A stretch of DNA of 26,192 bases from JBBTVI01 sp038063315 (GCA_038063315.1 JBBTVI010000053.1:1-26192); one strand, 5' to 3'. Shown: positions 14,204 to 22,188, counted from the first letter of the stretch. Numbers and translations are program-made. The notes: a model not told the origin generated them from the sequence alone.

Positions 14204-15631
14204 ATGTTTGAACGCCGGGATATCAAGGAGCAGGAGATTCGATTTTTAGCAGGGGAGTTTAAAAAACACCCTGAATTATTTGCGCCTTCTCGATTCATTG
14301 AAGACAAACAAGCATTGGAAAAGTTCGGAATTTATATTCCAGGTAAAGAGGATTGCCCCAAAGGTTATCTCAAATTGTGGCCTCAGGATTTCATTGTTGA
14401 AGAGATCGCATCCAATGACGAGACGCAAACCGTCTATCGCCAAGACCTCGGTCTGCTGCAAGGTGACGCCTTACAGGGGGCGACAATTTATGTAATGCTC
14501 GTTAAAGCCGGATTATCAACGATTGAGGCAGTCCAGGATATGACGCGTCTTCTCAAATGCGATCCGACGGCAATCCAGTTTGGCGGAATAAAGGATAAAG
14601 ACGCGATAACCGGACAACGGATTTCTATACGCGGCATCCCGTGGAGTCAAATCCAAGACGTTTCTTCGCCCTACTTTTTTTTGAAAAATGGATCCGTTGG
14701 AAAAGGCGTTGTACAAACAGGAGATTTGAAGGGCAATACATTTACAATTCTTGTCAGAATCCCCGACGCATTAGACAGCGATTGGCTCACTGAGCGCATT
14801 GAGCGCGTTGGACGCGACGGTTTCTATAATTTCTTTTATCTTCAACGCTTCGGGACGCCGCGGCTCATTAATTATTACTGGGGCATCTGCATCCTGGTCG
14901 GAAACTATAAAGAGGCGGTGCATAGTTTCCTGACCACCGTGACAGAACGGGAATCTCCATATTTTCAAAAGATAAGAGAGGCCATACGGGACGAATTCGG
15001 AAGGTGGGGGAGTATCTGCGACATTCTTAAACCGTTTCCCCTTGCGTTTCAAAATGAATTCAAAATCGCCTCGTATCTGGAAAATCATCCGGATGACTAT
15101 GTCGGCGCGCTCAGAGCCATACCTGAACAAATCACGTTGTGGGTATTTGCGGTTTCGTCCTTGCTCTTCAATAAAAGAATATCTCAATATCTAAATGACA
15201 ATCGCGAAGTGCCGGATAGGATTCCTCTTTTTCTAAGCCGCGATCCGGAGGATTGGCGGCAATACGAACCTTTCTTGAAAGAGTTCCATCTCTTTCCGCC
15301 CGATTTTAACAATTTAAGACCATTTCCCAACATACTGCTTCGAAAACGTTTCATCCAGACAAAGGCGCGCGCCGATATCCATAAAATGCGCATACTCAAA
15401 GAGGGGGTCGCGCTCACTTTTTCATTGTCCAAGGGGATGTATGCGACAACATTCTTGGCGCATCTGTTTAATTTGATATCCGGCAAACCACCCGAGACCA
15501 TTGACGATACGCCCATAGACATCAAAGCGGAACTGGGCGAGCCGCCTCTTGCAGAGACAATCGCATATTTCAATGGCATTCTGCATGCCAAGACAGAAAA
15601 TCTACTCGAAAAATTGACGCAATCCGAATAG
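14204..15631 (+). CDS. truD: tRNA pseudouridine synthase, TruD family
   Basis: TruD makes pseudouridine 13 in tRNA-Glu in E. coli. The 475-residue product has the entry motif YLKLWPQDFIVEEI (55-68), the catalytic motif FGGIKDKDAITGQ with Asp131 as nucleophile, GNTFTILVRI, and FYNFFYLQRFGTPR, the counterpart of the NYFGxQRFG motif. The middle part (about 235-370) corresponds to the TRUD insertion domain, and the C-terminal third returns to the catalytic fold. It is somewhat longer than the roughly 350-residue E. coli enzyme, closer to archaeal and CPR members. It starts nearly leaderless. tRNA-Glu, the classical substrate, is encoded 7.5 kb upstream. Confidence 0.92.
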   Translation: MFERRDIKEQEIRFLAGEFKKHPELFAPSRFIEDKQALEKFGIYIPGKEDCPKGYLKLWPQDFIVEEIASNDETQTVYRQDLGLLQGDALQGATIYVMLVKAGLSTIEAVQDMTRLLKCDPTAIQFGGIKDKDAITGQRISIRGIPWSQIQDVSSPYFFLKNGSVGKGVVQTGDLKGNTFTILVRIPDALDSDWLTERIERVGRDGFYNFFYLQRFGTPRLINYYWGICILVGNYKEAVHSFLTTVTERESPYFQKIREAIRDEFGRWGSICDILKPFPLAFQNEFKIASYLENHPDDYVGALRAIPEQITLWVFAVSSLLFNKRISQYLNDNREVPDRIPLFLSRDPEDWRQYEPFLKEFHLFPPDFNNLRPFPNILLRKRFIQTKARADIHKMRILKEGVALTFSLSKGMYATTFLAHLFNLISGKPPETIDDTPIDIKAELGEPPLAETIAYFNGILHAKTENLLEKLTQSE

Positions 15632-15635
15632 AAAT

Positions 15636-15676
15636 TAAAAAGCCCCGCAAATCCTTATGCAGGATGCGGGACTTTC
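15636..15676 (-). terminator. Convergent terminator between truD and the minus-strand orphan
   Basis: AGCCCCGCAAATCC (15641-15654) pairs with GGAT-GCGGGACT (15661-15672). The T run follows on the minus strand, so it mainly ends the 15702-16364 gene; truD may use the same stem. Confidence 0.7.
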
Positions 15677-15701
15677 GCTTCATATCATTAGCCCTCCTCT
15701 T

Positions 15702-16364
15702 TCACTCTTTCACATCGTACGCCCATAAACCGCTGGCGAACCGCAGGGCACGATTTACCTCTCCATCCTTGCGGTGGGCGAGATTCACCGTATGAGTAAT
15801 CTTGCCGTCCGCGTCAGGAGGGTTGGCCCATACATGGACGTGGCCCCAGCAGGACATGAGGAGATTATCCACCACCTCGGGAAGAGATGACTGGATGCCC
15901 CCTTCATTTGTTATGGACAAAACCAAAACATTCATGCCCTCATTTCGGGTGGGTTCCAGATGTATGTCGCTCACAACATATCCGGCCTCTTTCATTTCCG
16001 TTATTAGATCGGAAAGAACGACGGCCGCGATACCGTCACGACCGAATACCGGAACTCCGGAATCCGCCACCGCGCGATAGCGAAGAGGGTCGCGACGAAC
16101 GGCCTCCGCTTGCTCCGCGTGTTGCGTGTCCCGCTCCAAAAAGTTCCGACGCATCCTAAAGGGGATGCCTGCATCACGGAGCCTCCGTGTCGTATTTGGA
16201 TTAACGCGGAATTTGACCAAAACCCTGTCTGGGGCGCTTGCCCGACGAACTGTGCCTCCTCGCTGCAGCTGGTACTCATGCGTGGGGCAAAGCGCCCCAT
16301 TCTGCTCAACGGTTTCTCGACAACGCGCCCGATCTTTCGTCTCGGCAACACATGCGAAACTCAT
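15702..16364 (-). CDS. Unknown protein with N-terminal Cys/His knuckle
   Basis: The 220-residue product is not recognised. Its N-terminus has C5, C15, C26 and H29 in a CxnRCR...GxxCPTH arrangement, like small zinc knuckles of DNA-associated or mobile-element proteins. A basic region follows (VRRASAPDRVLVKFRVNP, RRLRDAGIPFRMRRN). The C-terminal half is soluble alpha/beta (IAAVVLSDLITEMKEAGYVV, MNVLVLSITNEGG, WGHVHVWANPP). AAAGGAGG precedes the ATG and a near-perfect promoter lies upstream, so it is probably well expressed. Confidence 0.7.
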   Translation of the reverse strand: MSFACVAETKDRARCRETVEQNGALCPTHEYQLQRGGTVRRASAPDRVLVKFRVNPNTTRRLRDAGIPFRMRRNFLERDTQHAEQAEAVRRDPLRYRAVADSGVPVFGRDGIAAVVLSDLITEMKEAGYVVSDIHLEPTRNEGMNVLVLSITNEGGIQSSLPEVVDNLLMSCWGHVHVWANPPDADGKITHTVNLAHRKDGEVNRALRFASGLWAYDVKE

Positions 16365-16415
16365 AGCGCCTCCTTTTCGGCGTGTGAAGGGATATGACTG
16401 GTAGGTACTAAAAAC

Positions 16416-16444
16416 AGTATACTACATTAGAATTATTTTGTCAA
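16416..16444 (-). promoter_or_regulatory. Near-consensus promoter for the knuckle protein
   Basis: On the minus strand, TTGACA (16444-16439), a 17-nt spacer and TATACT (16421-16416). The leader is about 45 nt and carries a Shine-Dalgarno site. Confidence 0.85.
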
Positions 16445-16523
16445 CACCCGCCAAACGCGGGGGATTCGCATTTAAGAATGAGCGCGATGACGAAATGACG
16501 ACCATGTTGCGTTATAGAGTATT

Positions 16524-17456
16524 ATGATTCCCGCTATCGCCATTGCCGTTGATCTGGGCGCAACAAACGTCCGCGTTGCGCTTGTGGATAACGAGGGAAA
16601 AATCATACGGCGCCTTAGCGAAAAAACAAGCCGCGACGGTAAGCGCGGCCGTGTCGTGACGGATCAAATCATCCGTCTCATTCGCGCGTTTACGAGCGGC
16701 ATTTCAAAATCGCGCATCCGCGGGATCGGTATTTCCTCAATGGGGCCGCTTGATCTAAAACGCGGGGGCCCGTACAAATCGCCCAATGTGCCGTTTACTT
16801 TTATTCCCCTTGTGGATTCCCTGCGAAAAACATTCGGCCTTCCTGTTTTTCTGCTCAACGACGCAAATGCCGGCGCGCTCGCGGAGCATTATTTCGGCAA
16901 ATCACGGGGAAAGGATAATCTTGTCTATATCACGCTCTCCACGGGCATCGGCGCAGGAGCGATTGTCAACGGACGGCTTCTCCTGGGCCGAAGCGGAAAC
17001 GCCGCGGAGCTTGGCCATCTCATCGTTGATACGGCGTATAATCTCCCATGTACCTGTGGCAAGGGAACAGGACACTGGGAGGGACTGGCATCAGGACGTA
17101 ACCTCCCGCGATTTTTTGCCGCGTGGCTCCAGAAAACACGCCAGCGATCCGTCGCGCCCGTCCGCGACGCCAGGAATATTTTTGACAGTGCGCGCGGCGG
17201 AAATCGTCTTGCCGGTTCATTCCTGGAGGAGCTCGCGCGCGTCAATGCCCGAGCACTCTCGGATATCATCGTCGCGTATGAGCCGGAGCGCATCGCTCTT
17301 GGCGGATCCGTCGCGCTTCAAAATGCCCCGCTTATTATTCCCGGAATAAAGAAGCATATTGACCGTTATTTGCGCGTCCCTGAAATTTCTCTGACGCGTT
17401 TCAAAGACGACGTTGGCCTCGTTGGCGTCGCCGGAGCGGTGCTGAGTAATGGATAA
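16524..17456 (+). CDS. ROK-family sugar kinase (glucokinase-like)
   Basis: ROK kinases phosphorylate hexoses with ATP in the cytosol, usually glucose or an acylated amino sugar. The 310 residues have the phosphate loop DLGATN (10-15), substrate motif LLNDANAGALAEH with catalytic Asp113, and the ROK signature ITLSTGIGAGAIVNGRLLLG with AELGHLIVD. The usual zinc motif CxCGxxGC is CTCGKGTG (Cys176, Cys178), so the third Cys is missing, followed by HWEGLASGR as in some archaeal and CPR members. No ribosome site is seen; TATAGA at 16513-16518 is 5 nt before the ATG, suggesting a leaderless start. The exact sugar cannot be read. Confidence 0.88.
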   Translation: MIPAIAIAVDLGATNVRVALVDNEGKIIRRLSEKTSRDGKRGRVVTDQIIRLIRAFTSGISKSRIRGIGISSMGPLDLKRGGPYKSPNVPFTFIPLVDSLRKTFGLPVFLLNDANAGALAEHYFGKSRGKDNLVYITLSTGIGAGAIVNGRLLLGRSGNAAELGHLIVDTAYNLPCTCGKGTGHWEGLASGRNLPRFFAAWLQKTRQRSVAPVRDARNIFDSARGGNRLAGSFLEELARVNARALSDIIVAYEPERIALGGSVALQNAPLIIPGIKKHIDRYLRVPEISLTRFKDDVGLVGVAGAVLSNG

Positions 17457-17608
17457 GAAACCGTCTAAAAACCTCCCATCCGTCATTGCGAGCGACCCCG
17501 AGTCGTCGAGGGGGCGCGCGGCAATCCAGTGTATACGGCATATAATGATGGGAATGTATGGATTGCTTCGTCGTCTGACTCCTCGCAATGACTTTTTAGA
17601 CGGTTTCT
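17456..17608. repeat. Complete AGAAAC-type CATTGCGAG element
   Basis: This is the cleanest copy. Perfect 16-bp terminal inverted repeats AGAAACCGTCTAAAAA (17456-17471) and TTTTTAGACGGTTTCT (17593-17608) bound a core with CATTGCGAGCGACCCCG and CTCCTCGCAATGAC. Its first base is the last A of the ROK gene stop codon. Confidence 0.9.
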
Positions 17609-17610
17609 AA

Positions 17611-17645
17611 CAAAAATCGCCTTAACCCCGATGGAGAAGGCGATT
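17611..17645 (-). terminator. Terminator of the HAD gene
   Basis: On the minus strand AATCGCCTT, a 13-nt loop and AAGGCGATT run into T's. It starts 2 bp after the repeat element. Confidence 0.75.
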
Positions 17646-17661
17646 ATTCCTTTCGGCCCGC

Positions 17662-18435
17662 TTATCGCAGCAGGCGGTTTTGGGCAAAAAGGCGGAAAAA
17701 TTCCTCGGCGCCGCCGAGCGGCCCTTCGCGGTTGATAAAAATCCCGCGTTCCTCCGCGAGATCCCGAATCTCCGCGATACTGTTGGTAAATCCCACGGGA
17801 ATCACATCCCGCCTCTGCATGACAGGAAGATCGTTTGTCCCGTCGCCCAGATAGTACATTTTATCGTAGCGCATTTGCGCGATAAGGAGCGAAATGGCGC
17901 GCTCCTTACTCCAAGTCATGACGTCAATCCATTCATATGATTTTGTTGCTGCACAATAAATGTGTAACCGTGCGTCAGATGCGTTGATATATTCCTGAAT
18001 GCGTGTCAGGACATCCGCGACGGATGCGGCCGTCTTAATGCCCGCGTAATGCGGCGGTGCGCCGAACAAAAGAGTCAAGCTTGTCCGGCGAATACCCTCA
18101 ATGATGACTCGGCCTTCAGTCAGGGTCTCTGGACCGTTTTCAACCGCGATGCCCAGAAACTCGCGGAGGCGGAGAATATCGTCCGTCCCCTGATCAAAAG
18201 TAAATGTCTCTCCGCTTGCATAGCGGATAATGCCGCCGGATTCCGCAAGGCCGAATTCCACGCCGAGACGCGGAAGATGCGCAAGCGGCGCGGCTGTAAT
18301 CAGGCAGCGGTGAACCATGATCGCGGAACCCCTTGTGTCCCGGCAATCAAGAATGGCGCGTTCCAATTCCGGCGCGAGCGGTTCTTTACGATACCGCAGG
18401 ACACCGTCAACGTCGCTTGCAATAAGAATACGCAT
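17662..18435 (-). CDS. HAD-superfamily phosphatase (Cof/sucrose-phosphatase-like)
   Basis: The 257-residue product has motif I SDVDGVL (Asp8, Asp10), a weaker motif II around LITAAPL, a basic residue in WSKERAISLL, and motif IV YLGDGTNDLPVM. The cap between about 85 and 185 is of the C2 type, as in Cof and sugar-phosphate phosphatases. It probably removes phosphate from a small sugar phosphate in the cytosol; substrate unknown. GGGAGG lies 4 nt before the ATG. It faces the ROK kinase gene, so the two are not co-transcribed. Confidence 0.85.
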   Translation of the reverse strand: MRILIASDVDGVLRYRKEPLAPELERAILDCRDTRGSAIMVHRCLITAAPLAHLPRLGVEFGLAESGGIIRYASGETFTFDQGTDDILRLREFLGIAVENGPETLTEGRVIIEGIRRTSLTLLFGAPPHYAGIKTAASVADVLTRIQEYINASDARLHIYCAATKSYEWIDVMTWSKERAISLLIAQMRYDKMYYLGDGTNDLPVMQRRDVIPVGFTNSIAEIRDLAEERGIFINREGPLGGAEEFFRLFAQNRLLR

Positions 18436-18550
18436 ACATCCTCCCGCAATCGTTTCGGTTAATTTTCAATGAACGCACACATAGAACGCGTCTGCCGCTT
18501 CCCATTGTTTCTTATGGTGGATAACACGGCTTTTCCCGGCGCGCGCCGTA

Positions 18551-18559
18551 TGGTATATT
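18551..18559 (+). promoter_or_regulatory. Extended -10 promoter, near-leaderless
   Basis: TGGTATATT ends 9 nt before ATG 18569; the -35 is weak. Confidence 0.5.
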
Positions 18560-18568
18560 CAAACCAAC

Positions 18569-18862
18569 ATGACTGATGCCATCGTGAAGGCGGATATATT
18601 TTTTGTAGTTACGACAATCGCGGTTATCGCGATCGCTTTGGTTTTGTGCTGGTTGATGGTCTACCTCATACGAATCCTTCGCGACGTCAAGGACATTTCC
18701 GGCCGCGTCAATAAAGAAAGCAAGGCCGTCGTCGACGAACTGGACGCGTTCCGCTTGCAGGTAAAAACAAATGGATTACAATTAAGAAACGTCGTCCGCT
18801 TCTTTTTACGGCTGACACAAAGGAAAAAGCGGATCGCGGAAAGGTCAACAACGCATAAATAA
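18569..18862 (+). CDS. Small membrane-anchored protein (DUF948-like)
   Basis: The 97-residue product has one long membrane segment (about 10-35, FFVVTTIAVIAIALVLCWLM) and a coiled-coil-like tail with VKDISGRVNKESKAVVDELD, then a basic end. This layout resembles DUF948-type envelope proteins, often paired with YtxH-like proteins, and such a protein follows 13 nt downstream. Function unknown; the pair is probably an operon. Confidence 0.7.
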   Translation: MTDAIVKADIFFVVTTIAVIAIALVLCWLMVYLIRILRDVKDISGRVNKESKAVVDELDAFRLQVKTNGLQLRNVVRFFLRLTQRKKRIAERSTTHK

Positions 18863-18875
18863 TTTATCGTACACT

Positions 18876-19256
18876 ATGCCAAAATCACAGTCATCGCTTG
18901 CCCCGGTTGCGGCGGGCATTGGTCTTGGGGTCGGGGCGCTTGCGGGCGTAGCCGGTGCCTTATTTCTATATGGTAAAGAGGGGATAAGGCAACGCAAAAA
19001 AATCAAGGGGTGGATGCTCAAACTCAAGGGTGAAATCCTCGACGAAATGGAACAAGCCCAGGAATTGAGCAAGGAGAAATATCATCGTATCGTTGACGAT
19101 GCCGCGGGTCGCTACCGCGCATTGCAGAATATTGACACGGCGGACCTCGAAAAAATGGCTACGGAGCTCAAGGGGCACTGGATCAAACTCCAGCGGGCAG
19201 TTGCGGGGCCCCGAAAGACCGCAAGGAAGGCCACGGCGAAACGCCGGAGAAAATGA
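18876..19256 (+). CDS. YtxH-like small envelope protein
   Basis: The 126-residue product has a Gly/Ala-rich membrane helix (GIGLGVGALAGVAGALFLYG, about 14-33), a charged helical region with GKEGIRQRKKIKGWM and a very basic Lys/Arg tail. YtxH-type proteins share this outline and are associated with stress in other bacteria; here it is an assignment by architecture. It has no ribosome site and probably depends on its upstream partner. Confidence 0.7.
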   Translation: MPKSQSSLAPVAAGIGLGVGALAGVAGALFLYGKEGIRQRKKIKGWMLKLKGEILDEMEQAQELSKEKYHRIVDDAAGRYRALQNIDTADLEKMATELKGHWIKLQRAVAGPRKTARKATAKRRRK

Positions 19257-19280
19257 TGACCCGACTTTTCACGGTCTCGG

Positions 19281-19307
19281 CCGCGCGTTCCCCCGCGCGG
19301 TTTTTTT
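19281..19307 (+). terminator. Rho-independent terminator
   Basis: CCGCGCG, a 6-nt loop and CGCGCGG are followed by seven T. It ends the 18569-19256 operon. Confidence 0.9.
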
Positions 19308-19333
19308 GTTTGAATTTGCGAACAAACAATGGG

Positions 19334-19486
19334 AGAGTTTGGTAAATAATTCACTTTCGGGCCGCTTTTATTCTTCGAGCGGAGCGAAGCGCAGTCGAGA
19401 AGTACAATAATTTAAGGAATTTCTCGACTCGCTCTCGGAGTCGCTCGCTCGAAAAATATATTTCTATCCGTTATTCACCAAACTCT
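19334..19486. repeat. TTGGTGAATAA-type element A
   Basis: The left terminus AGAGTTTGGTAAATAA (19334-19349) and right terminus TTATTCACCAAACTCT (19471-19486) are inverse copies, 15 of 16 matching. The interior is a second palindromic family: TTCGAGCGGAGCGAAGCG with CAGTCGAGAA on the left and TTCTCGACTCGCTCTCGG with GCTCGAA on the right. Element B at 22189-22330 has the same termini and a different interior. No direct repeat flanks this copy. Confidence 0.85.
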
Positions 19487-19570
19487 GCATGAAAAACTTG
19501 CAAAAATCGTATGCACGGGATACTTTAATCTTGAGAGTCTCAACGATCATTGACATAGAGGAGCTCTAAA

Positions 19571-20701
19571 ATGCACGATCCGGTACGGCTGAAGGAAATG
19601 GAAAAGGCACTTGATTTTCCAGGGAGAATATATCAAGCGCGAGAGCACGCGTGCACCTTAATTGCGGCGCTCACACATCCGTTGGCGCCGGGCAAAGGAT
19701 GCATCGGTGGTATTCATCGGGGCGTTCTCGGTGAGGGCGGCTGGAAAGATGCCCAAACCGCTATCGCTCATGTCTCGGCAAAAGCCCTGGAGATGCGGAC
19801 CAAAAATGCGCTCCACGGTCTTTACAAGTGGGCAAATCTCGACGGCGCGAAATACGGCATTCTCTGTGAGCGCCCGCTCACGCCGCGTCAACGCCTGTCT
19901 GCATATCATGGGATGGGCGAATTCCTGAGAATACTCAACGACATTGAGGATCGTCAAATTCTCGCCGCCGGAGACGTCGGTACAACACCGGAAGATCTCG
20001 GACACGCTTGGTCCGTTTGTCCCGCATACATACGCGGAATCAGCGAGGACTATGGAGGCGTCGGCAACACCGGCGTCTATACGGCTAAAGGCGTTCTTGA
20101 AGCAATGCAAATCGCCCAAATGATACGCTTCGGAGATCGTCATCTTTTCTCCGTTGCCATCAAAGGAGTCGGGAAAGCGGGTAAAGCGCTGCTTCTTGCG
20201 ATCCGCATCCGGCATGGCGATAAAGTCAAAGTCGTGATTGCCGATATCAATCCCGCGCAATATACGCAGGAGATTCGGTATATTCTCGGCGTAAACGGAG
20301 GAATCCTTGATCCGGAAAGCATCCATCGTGAGGGGTACCATATCTTCGCGCCTTGCGCGGAGATGCCCGAAATCACTCCCGCGACCGTGGATGAAATCCG
20401 CTGCCGCATGATCATCGGCGCGGCCAACACCCAGTGCGAGAGCGATGAGTTAGACGATTGTATCCATGAGCGCGGCATTTTCCGCCTGCCCGGGGTACTG
20501 GTCAACGGGATGGGTGTACGCATGGTCGGATGGGAGGAAGAACTTCGCCGCGGCTTGTCCGTTGCACATCTTTTCGGACGGGAACTCGCCTCTTTCTACG
20601 TTTTAGTAGAGGATGTGGTCCACGAAGCAACGCGGACTGGCGTTGCCCCTTACCGCATTGTTCGTCGCATCGCCGCCGAAGAACTCGCCGTCAGCGCATA
20701 G
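19571..20701 (+). CDS. Divergent Glu/Leu/Phe/Val-type dehydrogenase
   Basis: Family members interconvert an amino acid and its 2-oxo acid with NAD(P). In 376 residues I see Lys78 in MRTKNALHG and Lys94 in DGAK, matching the two conserved lysines of leucine dehydrogenase, then GDVGTTPEDL with Asp135, a Rossmann motif KGVGKAGKALL with Asp225 in ADINP, and IIGAANTQ. The spacing between the lysines is 16, against 12 in leucine dehydrogenase, and the substrate loops differ. The substrate is therefore open. GAGGAG lies 6 nt before the ATG. It is a single-gene unit with its own terminator. Confidence 0.8.
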   Translation: MHDPVRLKEMEKALDFPGRIYQAREHACTLIAALTHPLAPGKGCIGGIHRGVLGEGGWKDAQTAIAHVSAKALEMRTKNALHGLYKWANLDGAKYGILCERPLTPRQRLSAYHGMGEFLRILNDIEDRQILAAGDVGTTPEDLGHAWSVCPAYIRGISEDYGGVGNTGVYTAKGVLEAMQIAQMIRFGDRHLFSVAIKGVGKAGKALLLAIRIRHGDKVKVVIADINPAQYTQEIRYILGVNGGILDPESIHREGYHIFAPCAEMPEITPATVDEIRCRMIIGAANTQCESDELDDCIHERGIFRLPGVLVNGMGVRMVGWEEELRRGLSVAHLFGRELASFYVLVEDVVHEATRTGVAPYRIVRRIAAEELAVSA

Positions 20702-20713
20702 TATCCGATCTCA

Positions 20714-20739
20714 GCCCGACTCATCAGAGCCGGGTTTTT
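20714..20739 (+). terminator. Terminator of the dehydrogenase gene
   Basis: GCCCGACTC pairs imperfectly with GAGCCGGGT, followed by T's. Confidence 0.75.
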
Positions 20740-20754
20740 CTTGGACCACTTATG

Positions 20755-20839
20755 TCCGTCATTGCGAGCCGAAGGCGAAGCAATCCAGGGTTTTCTCTGG
20801 ATTGCTTCGTCGTCCTGCGGCAGGCCTCCTCGCAATGAC
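20755..20839. repeat. Compact CATTGCGAG-family element
   Basis: A short 85-bp copy: TCCGTCATTGCGAGCCGAAG, AGCAATCCAG, a 9-nt loop, CTGGATTGCTTCG and CCTCCTCGCAATGACA. It lies between a terminator and the atp promoter. Confidence 0.9.
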
Positions 20840-20867
20840 AACCAGGAAGGGTTACTCGAGTTTTTCC

Positions 20868-20895
20868 TTGACGTCTGCTAAAAATCGGTTAATAT
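20868..20895 (+). promoter_or_regulatory. Promoter of the atp operon, near-leaderless
   Basis: TTGACG (20868-20873), a 16-nt spacer and TAATAT (20890-20895). GTG 20903 is 7 nt beyond the -10 box. Confidence 0.6.
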
Positions 20896-20902
20896 AGATG
20901 AT

Positions 20903-21121
20903 GTGCCGGATAAAAAGATAGAATCATGGCCCGAGATTATTGGCTGGGCATGGGGACTGGGATACCGCATTGCCTTGCCCCTTGTGTTTTTTGCGCTTGC
21001 GGGCCGCGCGCTTGATAAAAAAATTGACACCGCACCCCTTTTTCTGCTCGCAGGGCTCGCCATTGCCCTTGTCTCATCGGCAATGCTCGTCTACCGCATG
21101 ATCCGCGATATTTCTGATTGA
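20903..21121 (+). CDS. AtpI/AtpZ-like protein
   Basis: The 72-residue product has two membrane helices (about 13-33 and 44-64) joined by a short charged loop RALDKKIDTAP, the layout of AtpZ/AtpI proteins that head ATP synthase operons and are linked to c-ring assembly or divalent cations. The GTG start is set by the promoter and by the reading frame; two nearby ATG codons are in another frame. Confidence 0.75.
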   Translation: MPDKKIESWPEIIGWAWGLGYRIALPLVFFALAGRALDKKIDTAPLFLLAGLAIALVSSAMLVYRMIRDISD

Positions 21122-21132
21122 AATTCTCCACA

Positions 21133-21168
21133 CTTTTGCCTTTTGATTTTTGCCTTTTGATTTTTTTA
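21133..21168. repeat. Tandem 14-mer TTTTTGCCTTTTGA
   Basis: Two adjacent copies (21133-21146, 21147-21160; 13 of 14 identical) followed by a T run fill the spacer between atpI and atpB. This is another low-complexity word class like CTAATGCC and AAAGTGA. Confidence 0.7.
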
Positions 21169-21170
21169 TC

Positions 21171-21917
21171 ATGCACATCTCGCTTGCTCCGGAAATCCTT
21201 TTCCATATCGGCGCATTCCCCGTGACGAATACGATCTTAGTCAGCACGGCTATTACACTCGGCCTTACAACCATCGCGTTCGCGATTTCATCACGGCTAT
21301 CCTGGAAGCCCAATGCGCTGCAAAACGCGGCAGAAGCATTATGCGAAGCGATTGTTAACTTCATTGACTCCATTACTGAGAATCGCAAACAGTCGCTGCA
21401 ATTTTTCCCCTTGGTTGTAACTATTTTTATTTTTGTCGCCCTGTCCAATCTTGTGGAAATCGTCCCGGGCCTCGGTACCATCGGTTTCCTTGAAAAAATC
21501 CACGGCAAAGAGGTTATCGTACCGTTTCTTCGCTCCTCCTCCGCGGACCTGAATGCAACCCTCGCGATAGCGCTTTTTGCCGTCGGAGGAATCCAGTTTT
21601 TTGGCATATTCGCGCTTGGTCTGATTCCGTACGGGAAGAAATTTTTCTTCCCCCCGTGGGAAAAACCGTATGTGGTCGGAACATTTATCGGACTCCTGGA
21701 ACTCGTGGCTGAGGGCGCGAAAATCGTTTCCTTTTCGTTCCGGCTTTTCGGAAACATCTTTGCGGGAGAGGTTCTCCTGGGTGTCATGCTTTTTCTTCTG
21801 CCGGTTCTCGCGCCGCTCCCGTTTCTTGGGCTTGAAATTTTCGTTGGTATAATCCAGGCAGTCGTATTTTCCATGTTGACGCTTGTTTTCTTAAAGGTCG
21901 CCACAGCACACCATTAA
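21171..21917 (+). CDS. atpB: ATP synthase F0 subunit a
   Basis: Subunit a forms the proton half-channels next to the c-ring. The 248-residue product has five or so membrane helices; the signature SFSFRLFGNIFAGE carries the essential Arg191, equivalent to Arg210 of E. coli. Preceding GLLELVAEGAK matches the helix before it. I chose ATG 21171 because earlier codons come from the T-rich repeat. It is separated from atpE by only 14 nt. Confidence 0.96.
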   Translation: MHISLAPEILFHIGAFPVTNTILVSTAITLGLTTIAFAISSRLSWKPNALQNAAEALCEAIVNFIDSITENRKQSLQFFPLVVTIFIFVALSNLVEIVPGLGTIGFLEKIHGKEVIVPFLRSSSADLNATLAIALFAVGGIQFFGIFALGLIPYGKKFFFPPWEKPYVVGTFIGLLELVAEGAKIVSFSFRLFGNIFAGEVLLGVMLFLLPVLAPLPFLGLEIFVGIIQAVVFSMLTLVFLKVATAHH

Positions 21918-21931
21918 AACTTTTTATTCAG

Positions 21932-22186
21932 ATGGAAGAAGCACCAAAAAATATTTTAACCAATATTGACGCAATCAAAGCCCTCGCGCCCGCCTTGACG
22001 ATTGCTCTTGGGGGGGTTTGCCCCGCGATTGCCATCGGTTGGATCGGCGGCAAAGGACTTGAGGCGATCGGACGGAATCCCGAGGCGGCCCCGAAAGTGC
22101 AAACCGCAATGATTCTTTCAATTGCGTTCGCCGAAGCGGTCGCGATTTACGCGCTCGTCGTTGCCTTGATTATCAAATTCGTCTAA
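21932..22186 (+). CDS. atpE: ATP synthase F0 subunit c
   Basis: The 84-residue hairpin forms the rotor ring. The ion-binding carboxylate is Glu68 in AFAEAVAIYAL; the polar loop is GRNPEA (usually RQPEA). The first helix has GGVCPAIAIGWIGGKG, so the usual GxGxGxG packing motif is mostly replaced by Ala and Ile. The residue after Glu68 is Ala, and the position of the sodium-type Gln is Ile, so coupling is probably to protons. The TAA stop lies in the 7-bp direct repeat flanking element B. Confidence 0.95.
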   Translation: MEEAPKNILTNIDAIKALAPALTIALGGVCPAIAIGWIGGKGLEAIGRNPEAAPKVQTAMILSIAFAEAVAIYALVVALIIKFV

Positions 22187-22188
22187 TC

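Noticed and set aside
20530..20897. Two overlapping plus-strand ORFs at the end of the dehydrogenase
   Set aside because: They combine out-of-frame dehydrogenase sequence with a CATTGCGAG repeat.
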